From Monosporascus cannonballus (taxonomy: Eukaryota; Ascomycota; Sordariomycetes; Xylariales), in NCBI GenBank assembly GCA_004154925.1, contig QJNS01000282.1:30938-94937 (forward strand): 64,000 bases of DNA, given 5' to 3'. Below, piece after piece: positions 49,976 through 60,078 of this stretch. The notes under the pieces were generated by a model that was not told the origin of the DNA, ran no database searches, and was given only the letters and a program-made list of their open reading frames with translations. The position numbers were made by a program, and so were the translations under genes. The stretch's first letter is position 1, and every line of letters starts with the position of its first letter.

Positions 49976-51411
49976 ATGTCTGGAAATAACTTGCAACAGC
50001 CTACCGGGTCGGCCTTCCACCGCTCAAGGGGCAGTTTCGCCGACGAGCTCACAAACGCTCGAACTCAGCTGGACAAGAGGCTCCTCCTTGGCCAACCGGC
50101 CGAGACCCCTTCTGTCACAGAAACTGCCCCTTCGTTAAGTCCGACTGGTAGTGCCACTCCGTTAACGCCAGAATCTGAAGCTGGGTCTCCCGTCAGCCCT
50201 CCTGTCGATGGCGACAACGACGGAGACGTCGTGGCGGACGGCTTTGCCTTCGCTTTCGATATCGACGGCGTTCTCGTCCGAGGAGGCCGTGCCATCCCGG
50301 AGGCACTTGAAGCCATGAAGGTGCTAAATGGCGAGAACAAATACGGAATCAAGATGTGAGTACCGCGTGGCCAATCCACACTAGCATAAACCTTGGCTAA
50401 CTTGAATCTCGCAGTCCTTATATTTTCTTGACCAACGGTGGTGGTAAGACCGAGGCTGAGCGATGCAACGACCTCTCTCGTCAGCTCCAGACCGGGATTT
50501 CGCCGTCCCAGTTCATCTGCGGACACACCCCCATGTCCGAGATGGCCGACAAATACAACACGGTACTGGTCGTCGGTGGTGAGGGCGAGAAGTGTCGCCA
50601 AGTCGCCGAAGGCTACGGCTTCAAGGATGTCGTCACCCCTGGTGATATCATCAAGGCAAACAGTGCCACCACTCCCTTCCGCAAGCTTACGGAAGAGGAG
50701 TACATCAACTCTAAGGAGCGGGACTTTAGCGACGTGACTATTGAAGCTATCTTCGTCTTTGCCGACTCCCGTGACTGGGCCGGCGATCTCCAAATCATCA
50801 TCGACCTGGCCATGTCCAAGGGCGGTCGTATTGGCACCCTCTCGGAGACCTTCGACGAGAGCCCGCCGATCTACTTCTCCCACAACGACGTTGTCTGGTC
50901 TGCGGCGCACGATAACGTCCGCCTCGGCATGGGCGCCCTGCGTGGTATCGTGGAGTACACCTTTAGGGAAGTCACCAAGGGCAAGACGCTCCAGACCCAT
51001 GCCTTCGGCAAGCCCCAGCTCGGTACTTTCGAGTTCGCTACCCGCCTCCTTAAGCGGTGGCGGAAGAACGAGCACTGCCTGAATGCTCCTCCGGAGACGG
51101 TCTACTTCGTCGGCGACACCCCGGAGAGTGACATTCGCGGCACCAACCAGTACAACGAAAAGGCCGAGAATGAATGGTACAGCATTCTCGTTAAGACCGG
51201 AGTGTATCAGGACGGTACCGAGCCGGCGTACAAGCCTTGCGTCACCGTCGACAACGTTCTGGATGCTGTGAACCACGGCATTGAGCGCGAGATGAAGAAA
51301 CAACAAGAGAGGAGGGCGTCGCAGCAGAATAAGCCGAAGCTTGTCCACATGCCGAAATTCACACTCGACGGCCCCAACGACGAGGAATCAGTGGAAGTCG
51401 TCGCCTCGTAG
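49976..51411 (+). CDS. HAD-superfamily hydrolase, CECR5 / YKR070w-like
   Basis: Exons 49976-50355 and 50415-51411 join in phase (AT/T CCT) to give 458 aa. The first 85 residues are Ser/Thr/Pro-rich and low in complexity. The HAD core starts with FAFDIDGVLVRGG, giving nucleophile Asp95 and acid/base Asp97, then FLTNGGGKTEAER (motif II), a C2-type cap with QFICGHTPM, and motif IV FVGDTPESDIRGTN. This layout matches the CECR5/YKR070w subfamily, whose yeast member is reported as mitochondrial; here the N-terminus is not a clear presequence. A phosphatase-type activity is likely and the substrate unknown. The long antisense frame across it is a shadow. Confidence 0.9.
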
Positions 51412-52203
51412 ATTTCCGACAACCCTCGACAGCAGTGCATATAACCAGCGTTTATTGGGTTTTACATTATGATACCATGGCAAAACCACTATAGACATAG
51501 AGGACATCCGTGCTATAGATTGGGGCGCATTCTTTCATTGATTTTTTTCGATTAGTACTTATCAGTTTTAAGGATTCTGAATCAGGATCGGGGTAACGGC
51601 GTATGATTCGCCGAAAGGTCAGAAGGGCGTTTTAGAAGGCGTTTTTCGTGGGACAACACATACAATGAATAGAATGTGTTCCAAGCGATCATTATTTACT
51701 CTTGTGCCGGTGCGCTGTGTCCTGTTGACTCCCCGTATTTCCAGTTACTCTGAGAATACATAGCTATGTAACGCTTTCCATGTAGGAACATCTCTACTTC
51801 GTCTCCTCCGCCCCGCCCCCCCAAAAGACCTCTTTGGCACTAACATGCCCTGTTTATTCATTCCTGGGGATTGGTATCGCGTCGTCCATCATTCATTGTA
51901 GACGCCAGTGTCGTCGTATCCGACTTGTTAAAGATAAATACTCGAGGAACTCCCACCATGACGCCCCCTTACGCGGTGATCCCTCTCTCGCCCTCACAAT
52001 CTCAAAATGAGAGGCGGAACTTCTATTTAGCATGTACGGTCCATGGATAGCAACTCTTGTGCGATTTGGACAACTCCCTTTTAGCCCGCTCTTTTCCCGT
52101 TTGGCTTCATCACAACCTCGACCCATCCATATCCTCGACACGATGATCATCCGCTGCCGTATTTCTTCTTTCCACCAGCCTTCCTCCTATCTTATCAACC
52201 GAC
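51412..52203. other. Intergenic region between convergent genes
   Basis: 3' flanks of the HAD hydrolase and the rhamnose dehydrogenase. A CCGCCCCGCCCCCCC stretch lies at about 51811-51825. Nothing else recognised. Confidence 0.4.
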
Positions 52204-53013
52204 TCACTGCAGATTCACGAACAAGCCGCCGTCGACGAGCAGCTGCGCGCCGGTCACGTAGCCGCTCAGCTCGTCGCAAGCCAGGAAGACGGCGGGGCCA
52301 GCGAGGTCGTGTGGCACGCCGGTGCGGCCGAGCGGGATGCGGCCCTCCATGTACCGCCGCTTCTCGTCATCGGCGAGGTCCGCCTCGTTGAGCTGGGTCT
52401 TGATGGTGCCCGGCAGCAGGGCGTTGCAGCGGATGCCGTGCTTGCCGAGGGCGACGGCGGTGCTCTGCATCAGCGACAGCACGCCGGCCTTGGTGGGCGT
52501 GTAGTGGGTCTGCAGCCCGCCCCCCACGAGTGCCGAGATGCTCGATACGCCGATGATAGACCCGCCGGGCGGTTTTTGTTGGAGGGCCATCTGCCGCGCC
52601 GCCGCCTGGACCACGTAGAAGGCGCCGTCGAGGTTCGTGCGTACCGTGCGCGAGAACAGGTCCGCCGACAGCGACAGGAACTCGGCGAACTGGCAGATCC
52701 CCGCGTTGCTGACGCACACGTCGAGCCGCCCGAACCGCTCCACGGCGTGCCGCACGAGCGCCTCCCCCGTCGCCGGGTCCGTCACGTCGCCCGCCACGTG
52801 GTCGAACGCGCCCGCGCCCGCGTCCGCCGACCTGATGGCGTCCGCCTCGGCGACCAGGGAATCGAGGTGCGGTTTGTCCCGCGGCAGGCCGAGGTGGTTG
52901 ATGACGACGTTGCAGCCCTGCCGTAGGTACTCGAGGGCGATGGCCCGGCCGATACCGGTGCTGCCCCCCGTGATGATAGCCGTCTTGTCTCGGAGAAGGT
53001 TTGCGACCGGCAT
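52204..53013 (-). CDS. LRA1: L-rhamnose 1-dehydrogenase (short-chain dehydrogenase)
   Basis: This enzyme oxidises L-rhamnose to L-rhamnono-lactone with NAD(P)+, step 1 of the fungal non-phosphorylating rhamnose pathway. The gene is a single exon of 269 aa. SDR features are the cofactor loop TGGSTGIG (to Gly22), SNAG (102-105), catalytic Ser157/158 with Tyr171 and Lys175 (HYTPTK), and the C-terminus GAQLLVDGGLFVNLQ. Several stretches, including SSISALVGG, HYTPTKAG, LMQSTA, ALGKHGIRCNALLPGTI and RRYMEGRIPLGR, match the yeast LRA1 rhamnose dehydrogenase as I remember it, well beyond general SDR similarity. The divergent neighbour is L-rhamnonate dehydratase, which supports the assignment. GC content is high, with many third-position C/G codons. 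Confidence 0.88.
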   Translation of the reverse strand: MPVANLLRDKTAIITGGSTGIGRAIALEYLRQGCNVVINHLGLPRDKPHLDSLVAEADAIRSADAGAGAFDHVAGDVTDPATGEALVRHAVERFGRLDVCVSNAGICQFAEFLSLSADLFSRTVRTNLDGAFYVVQAAARQMALQQKPPGGSIIGVSSISALVGGGLQTHYTPTKAGVLSLMQSTAVALGKHGIRCNALLPGTIKTQLNEADLADDEKRRYMEGRIPLGRTGVPHDLAGPAVFLACDELSGYVTGAQLLVDGGLFVNLQ

Positions 53014-54233
53014 TATGGCTGGTAGAGACGTCGAGACGCCGTCAGGTATTCTCTCCGTCTATGTGTGTCTCTTTCTATTTCAAACACACCCTCTCTCACG
53101 ATGTGGGAACAAAGAGTTTCGTGATGGTGAGGGGCAAGACCGGTTGAAGATCTCGAGGGAGGAGGGGTAGCAGGCAATAAACACCTGCAGCTATAAGCCA
53201 GGAGCGTCACAACTCTATGTAGGTCAACGTTTGAAGGCAGTAGAAACCCCAAGTCTTGGGTACACGATAAGTATACGCAACGGTGACTGCAATTGAAAGG
53301 ATAAACATTATCTCTATTCTACAGCCACTTCCCAATAAACAATTGAGCAGTTCTCTAGGAAGCTCGTGGTCGTTAACCCCACATTGACTTCCCCCATCAT
53401 CATGGATTGAGGATAATGTGCCGGAGACTCACTGCAGCTTGGAAGGTTTAGGTGGGCTTCGTCATGCCCCACGTCTCGGTGTAATGCAGAGCGAGCATGT
53501 GCTAGGTAAGTATACTTAGGAATCAGCCGGAATACCTCAAGAGAGCTTAGCTACCCAGTTTGTGATCCACGGTAAATGACGAAAAATAGAGAACCCATGA
53601 AGCCGTGAAACGACGCCGCCGAGATCGCTTCATAGTCGCCCGGTTCCGTGTTATAACGGTCGTGTTAGGTAGTGTTACGGGCTATTGGAGACACCACCTA
53701 AGAAGTTGTACTAACGTTATACTGCGTCAAAGCATATTGTGTCGGTCATCCTTATTACCTATACATGACCCCTACCGACCCCTGATTCCAATGCATAACC
53801 GCACAACAGGCTCACATGGCCCCCTGATGCAATGCTCGATAAATATAGATAGAGTCTCTGCACCTCTGCAACTCTGTATCGGTGTGGGGGAGACGGCGAT
53901 TCGGTTTCAGTTTAGGTTAGCCCTAGTCGGTAGATCTGTCCCCGACTGAGTTGATGTTCCCTCTCTTTGAATAATGCCATTCCTCTCTCAATATCTTCCC
54001 TTTCGAGAACCATGAGGTCCACTTCCATACCTGAATTCCCGAGCCGTATTCCCGTCATGTATGGGGCCGGGAGAATACCTGTTCTTTTCCATTCTTGCTA
54101 GCCGATCTTGTAGACAACCCCAGGTATATATTCGGAGATTTCAACAGCCTCGCCAAACCATCTACCTACGTCTTCCCCGTTTCGAACGCGATATACCCCC
54201 TTGTCTAGTTTACGCTCTGGATACGTGAGCACA
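53014..54233. promoter_or_regulatory. Shared divergent promoter region of the rhamnose genes
   Basis: These 1.2 kb separate the start codons of LRA1 (-) and LRA3 (+) and hold no gene. Visible elements are CGGTTCCG at 53641-53648 (inverted CGG/CCG triplets, the general type bound by Zn2Cys6 proteins), the palindrome TAAGTATACTTA near 53506-53517, and GGTATATATTC at about 54123-54133, roughly 110 bp before the LRA3 ATG. Co-regulation by L-rhamnose is expected from the pathway; none of these sites is known to be functional. Confidence 0.55.
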
Positions 54234-55578
54234 ATGTCTTCCGCCAGGGTCTTTCCTACCATCAAAGCCATTAGGTCGTATGTGATCAGCGGCGTCGGCT
54301 CGGGTGGTGACTACCACAACGTCAAGGGCGGTCATTGGTTAGTGATGAACGGGCGTATCCCTTGAGGGGAGTATAAGAGTTGCTAACATCGTGGTCGTGG
54401 TCCTTGTTAGGCTGATTGATACGGATATTTCCACGCCGTGCTCAATTTGGGATCAATACAAGAAGTCACGGACGAGCTGGGGTATCAACGTCCTCGGATC
54501 CTTCTTCGTCGAGATCGAGGCCACCGATGGCACTGTGGGCTTCGCGACGGGGTTCGGAGGGCCGCCGGCCTGCTGGCTCGTCCACCAACATTTCGAGCGG
54601 TTTCTGATCGGCGCCGACCCCAGAAATACCAACCTGCTGTTCGAGCAGATGTACCGAGCGTCCATGTTCTACGGCCGGAAGGGTCTACCTGTTGCTGTCA
54701 TCTCCGTCATTGACCTGGCGCTGTGGGATCTGCTGGGCAAACTGCGTAACGAGCCGGTATATAAACTGATTGGCGGTGCTGCCCGAGAGCGGCTAAACTT
54801 CTACTGCACCGGTCCTGAGCCTACCGCCGCCAAGGCCATGGGGTTCTGGGGCGCCAAGGTTCCGCTGCCGTACTGCCCGGCCGACGGCCACGAAGGTCTA
54901 AAGAAGAACATCGAGTTTCTCCGCAAGCATCGCGAGAGCGTAGGCCCCGACTTTCCCATCATGGTCGACTGCTACATGAGCTTGAACGTATCGTACACCA
55001 TCGAGATTGCGGAGAAGACGAAGGACCTCAATATCAATTGGTGGGAGGAGTGCTTGTCTCCCGATGACACGGACGGATTCGAGCAGATCAAGCGCGCCCA
55101 CCCGCCGCTCAAGTTCACTACTGGCGAGCACGAATATTCCAGGTACGGTTTCCGCAAGTTGGTCGAAGGCCGAAATCTCGATATCATCCAGCCCGACGTC
55201 ATGTGGCTGGGTGGAATGACGGAGCTTCTCAAAGTGGCGGCTCTGGCTGCCGCCTACGATATCCCCGTCGTGCCGCACGCGAGCGGACCTTACAGCTACC
55301 ACTTCGTCATCTCACAGCCCAACACCCCCTTCCAGGAATACCTGGCGAACTCGCCCGATGGGAAGAGCGTGCTTCCCGTGTTCGGAGACCTCTTCCTAGA
55401 CGAGCCCATTCCCACAAAGGGCTATCTAACGACTGCCGACCTTGACAAGCCCGGCTTCGGCCTCACGCTGAACCCGGCGGCCAAGGCGAAGCTCATCCCT
55501 TCCAACTATCTATTGACTCCGCCGCACGTCAACGGACTGAAGCCCACAGAGGAAGCTAAATCTGCGGAGGAGAAGTAA
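54234..55578 (+). CDS. LRA3: L-rhamnonate dehydratase (enolase superfamily)
   Basis: It dehydrates L-rhamnonate to 2-keto-3-deoxy-L-rhamnonate, step 3 of the pathway, with Mg2+. Exons 54234-54337 and 54411-55578 join in phase (TG/G) to give 423 aa. The intron has a perfect TGCTAAC branch point. The product begins MSSARVFPTIKAIRSYVI and has GGDYHNVKGGHWLIDT, typical of rhamnonate dehydratases. Metal ligands of the barrel are visible as Asp221 (MVDCYMS), Glu247 (WWEECLSP) and Glu274 (TGEHEY), and the catalytic His324 is in VPHASGPY. LxxLWDLLGK-type and RxGxxLV-type segments place it in the mandelate racemase group. The divergent pairing with LRA1 supports the specific function. Confidence 0.92.
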
Positions 55579-57006
55579 ATAAAGGAAACGTTCCGAAACC
55601 ACGCGTGTAGTGATTTCCCTGGCCGTACCAGTCTCGTCGAACTAGGGAATTGACGAGTTGTCGCCCAATGCACGCATGCAAATTTTAGTGAGGCCTGGGG
55701 CCCTGTCTCCAGGAGGATGTTGTATGTGTCCTGGGCTTGTTGCATTAGGAGACTTCATGGATTATTATTACAGCGGATTTGAGCACGCAGATGAGGGTTA
55801 TTGGGTGGCCTACAATATCATCAGGCGTTGCCGCTAAAGGTGCTATGACACAGCAAGGGCCATCAGCCGGGCGGGGGGTACGGTTACCGCTAGATTTTAT
55901 AGCAGCCCCTTACACTGATTATAAGATCGAAGTGACGAAAGTATATCTATAGGCACCCAAGCCAGATCTGACTCGCTCATTGCAAGTGTCAACAGCATTT
56001 GATAGACGATTAGTCATAATATTAAGGTAACTCTACAAGGGAAGCATACTGGTTCATATGTCCGCCGACGAGTCATGCGATGACAGCAACTTTTTTTTGA
56101 TCACGAACTCCTAGCTAGCTATCTTGGTTTTAGTGGTTTACAAGGGGGGGGGCGGTTTTGCGCTAGGTACTCCATACTTGCACGGAGTTCTGGGGGTTGC
56201 TTCTCCGTACTTAATTCTCCATCTCCGCACTATCGAAAAAGGCTTGGGTGATTTCCCCGCACTCACGTGACCTCCTCATTTGCCCGCAACCCCATTATTG
56301 AAAGCGCATAGATATCCTTGAACCTGGGATTGGAGCCCCTCGGGAAGCCCCAGACGCTGTTGTTATTCCTGATTTGGCACCCGAAGAGGCGGGAGTTTGG
56401 TAAGGTCAGATCAGGTCAGGTCAGGTCAGGGTTTCATACCTCGTAAATACGGAAACATCTCTATTGGAGAGGATAGAACCCAGACCTGCAAACCCCAGAC
56501 TCGTCCAAGAGCCAGCAGTCTTATACAATCCTTACATACCTAGGTACCTAACTGAAATTGGCTCCATATCCTTGTTTCTCTTCGAACTAAACACCAGTAA
56601 GACGAGACTCCAGCCCGCCGCTAATTACCTTAAGAGGCATAAAGGGCAGAGAGGGAATCTCAAGCCCAACATCCGCGGGTGCCGCCTCCTCGCCCTTCCC
56701 CAAGTCCTAGTCACAAAGTCCACGGGGGTGACCGCCCGTTTTAGGTCTTTCTAGTAAGAGGTCCAGATCCATTTTCTGCCGACCCACAAATTTCATCCAC
56801 TGTCCACGCAAGTGAAAAAGGAATTGATCGCGCTCTTCCCCTTCTACTCAATATTACCCCGAGTTTCTGGGAAAGCTTTGCAATGTCCGGGAGTACGGTC
56901 CCGAATTCGAGGCACACACACTTCGCCTGCGACAATTGACACCGAGAACGCCCGAATTGGTGAGTCTCAGCTGTTGAATAGTTAACCCGTCGCTGTTGGC
57001 CCGACC
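55579..57006. other. 1.4 kb intergenic region upstream of the transcription factor
   Basis: Contains a run of nine G (56144-56152), a GGTCA pentamer repeat at 56404-56431 and the palindrome TACCTAGGTA at 56537-56546. No gene recognised; part is probably the regulator's long promoter and leader. Confidence 0.4.
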
Positions 57007-60000
57007 ATGGCCTCCGCGACAATCCAGGCCGTCCAGCCTCAGAGCGGCCCACTGCATCACCGAGCCGAGTCGGGCAACAGTAAGCTGGAACCCGACAGTG
57101 ACGATGGGAATCCGCACAACCTGAGCGGTGACGACATCGACAACGAAGATGGTAATGACAGTCCCGGTGCTTCACGCAGCGGCAGCAAGCGCAAGCGACC
57201 TATTTCTGTCTCGTAAGTGGATCTTCTACTGCTTTTGCTATGCCCCATATTCATACATTCCCCCGGTGAAGGAAAGGAATCGACGAATGACTGTATATGC
57301 ATTGAGGAACACTCCACTCCCTGGTTACCTATCTCCTCCCCTATTCACCCTGATCGGTGTCGCCCATCCTGGCGCATTGACTGAACTTCCTGTCCGACCT
57401 ATCGACGAACAATGTCGTCGTCACTTTCTTCTCCTCTAACAGCACCGCCGTCATCGGCATCTCCGTCTCCGCCTTCGCCTCCACCCCCCTACTACTCGCC
57501 CGCCCCAAAGCCGGACCCAGACAGCTCTACTGCCCCGTCGGTTCATGATAAGAGGAAACGGAGCGCTAACCTCAACCCAATTCCAAGATGCGAGTGTTGT
57601 AAGCAGCGCAAGGTTCGTGTTATCCATATCTATAATATATACAATTATATCCCATGTCTTTTTAAGGCGTACCACTGTCGTTATCATCATGGAAAGCTCA
57701 TCGCGCTGCAGGTGAAATGTGATCGCAGTCAGCCGTCATGCGGATGGTGCAAACGCAATTCGGTGTTCTGCGAGTATCGCGAACGGAAGAAGCCTGGTTT
57801 GAGGGCCGGTTATGGAAAGGAACTCGAGCAGCGCCTTGACAAACTTGAGGAGATACTCAAGACTCATTCGGAGATCCTCCAGAGTTCTCTCATAAACCCT
57901 CCAACTCACGCCTCAGCCCCAAGCGTGCGCAATAGCAATCCCAGCCTTCCCAGCGACCATGGCACTCCGCGGGAGCCTGGGTCGATGTTTCGACAGGCCG
58001 AGTCCATCAGGACCCCCCGGGCCGAGACGGCCCTGTTTCTTCAGAAGCCGTCGACCTTTCCGCCCACGTCGCAGAGCCTCGAGTTTGGCATGCATCCCCA
58101 AACACCGTCGATTCACTCCATGCACGAAGGCTTCCAACCTCAGATGCCGCTAGCCGGCATCTCTCCTCCCAATCAAATGCCGTCGTTGCAACCCTCCTCT
58201 GCTACCCAGGAGTACTACGGCACGACGCAGCCCCAGGCTATCCAATCCCCCGGTATGACTGTCGCCCATGGTCAGACTCAAATATCATCAGATCAGGATC
58301 TTCCTCCTTATGATCTTCTGTACGCGCTGGCGGATCTGTATTTTAAGCACATCAACACCTGGTGTCCCATACTGCATAGGAAAACCACTTTGGACTCACT
58401 GTTCGGCCCCTCCACCCTTGACGAGACGGACAGGATATTGCTCCACGCCATTGTTGCTACGACCCTTAGGTTTTCCGCTGATCCTAGACTTACCGAGGAG
58501 AGGAGGCGACATTACCATGCAATCTCCAAACAGAAGGTCTTACTCTACGGCATGGAGAACTCCTCGGTGAAATCTCTGCAGGCGATGGTGATACTGGCCC
58601 TAGACTTATGCGGGGACAGTAATGGGCCGCCGGGTTGGAACATCATGGCTCTGATCACCCGCTCTGTCGTACAGATTGGGTTGGCAGTCGAGAGCAATTC
58701 GTTCTCCGTCTCCCCTAATTATACGTCGATATATACGCTGAGAGCAATGATATTACCTGAACCGAAAGATTTTATCGAAGAAGAATCTAGACGGCGCCTC
58801 TTCTGGATGATATACCTCCTTGATAGATACGCCACTTTAGCCACGGCTTTCGAGTTTGCCTTGGACGATAGGGAGGTTGACCGCACCTTGCCCTGCCGCG
58901 ATGATCTGTGGATTAAGAACCAAAAGGTAGAGACGAGGTGGTTTCATGCTAATGGCAATCCATCGGATATTCCGGATCATGACGTAAACAAACCCGAGAA
59001 TCTCGGCGCATTCTCCTATTATATCGAAATACTCGGCATCCTCACCAAGATCCACAAGTTTCTGAAACAGCCAGTCGACATCAGCGCCCTAAGCGACGTC
59101 GAGCAATGGCAGATGCGGTATAAGGAGCTCGATAATCTCTTGACCAGCTGGAAGTTTGGCCTCCCTGGAGAGTACGGGAATATGGCCAAGCTGTTCCAGC
59201 CAGGATCCAACAAAGCGTTGAACAGCGGTTGGGTCATGCTGCATGCGACATATCACACGGCGGTAATACGACTGCATTCCTCGGCGGCATACCCTACCAC
59301 GCGGTCGCCTATCTTTACGCCGTCCTATAGCGCAAGTCAGCGATGCCACGGTGCTGTTGAGAACATCGCAGCTCTCGGCGAGTTTGTCGTCCAGAACGGC
59401 ATGCTGAACAAGTTGGGGCCCCCGTTCGCTTTTACGCTCTGGGTTGCCGCTCGACTTCTACTCGTCCACGGGTCGACAGTCGAGCATAAGCTATCCCCTC
59501 AGATCGGCTTCTTGGTGGATACCCTCCGCGAGATGGGAAGATACTGGCCGGTGGCGGCACGGTATTGCGAACTACTCCAGCGCGTGCTCGACGAGCATAG
59601 CGACAGCGAGCGCGCCGTCGGCCAGACCGGGGAGCGGGTCACGCCGTCCTCGGTGAGAATCCTGGCGGACATGAGGAGGACGGCCTTCGACCTCGACTTC
59701 CTCATCAGCAGGCAACCGCGGCATCTTGCGGGGGCGCCGAGCCGCGTGCCGAGCGTCACGCCGGCCCGGACGCCGGCCCCCAACGAGCTCGAGTACCTAG
59801 ACGTCTTTGACTTCTTCAACGTGCCCAGGCTGCCGTTCAGTAACGATTCGTCCGCGCCGCCGGTGAATACGAACGCGAACGGGAACGGGAACGGGAACGG
59901 GAACGGGAATGGGAATGCGAATCCTAATACTAACGAAGCGGCTCCGGATGGTAGCAACCATGCTAATACGAATGGCGGCGGGAGTAATAATATCACCAAC

Positions 60001-60078
60001 GGGCCCACGAACGAGTTTAACATCACTAATTTCATGATGGATGCGAATAGCGATTGGCTTTTCAAGCAGCCCAATTAG
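57007..60078 (+). CDS. Zn2Cys6 fungal-specific transcription factor
   Basis: Nuclear regulator with an N-terminal zinc cluster and a middle homology region. My model has exons 57007-57212, 57588-57612 (25 nt) and 57712-60078, giving 865 aa. Exon 1 (MASATIQAVQPQSG...) ends KRKRPISVS. Exon 2 supplies CECCKQRK and exon 3 VKCDRSQPSCGWCKRN. The six zinc cysteines are 70, 73, 80, 87, 90 and 97 in the standard spacing. A linker and coiled coil follow (LRAGYGKELEQRLDKLEEILK), then the fungal_trans domain from LYALADLYFKHINTWCPILHR. The C-terminus is Asn/Gly-rich from an AACGGG repeat. Intron 1 has a GCTAAC branch point at 57564-57569. An alternative start at 57412 reads in frame into the zinc cluster through introns 1 and 2. 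Target genes are unknown. Confidence 0.85.
57613..57711 (+). other. 99-nt stop-free intron inside the zinc cluster
   Basis: GTTCGT...CTGCAG, 33 codons with no stop in the frame of the flanking exons. Removing it restores RKVKCD and the Cys-x6-Cys spacing; keeping it inserts 33 residues between zinc ligands 2 and 3. The donor is off-consensus and no clear branch point is seen. Confidence 0.75.
59878..59915 (+). repeat. Coding hexanucleotide repeat (AACGGG, Asn-Gly)
   Basis: About six units of AACGGG/AATGGG encode an Asn-Gly run near the C-terminus of the transcription factor. Being in multiples of six, length changes would keep the frame. Confidence 0.85.

Noticed and set aside
50065..51348. 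427-codon open frame antisense to the HAD hydrolase
   Set aside because: It mirrors the codon bias of the sense gene, has no recognisable motif, and the sense strand has an intron in phase and clear HAD motifs.
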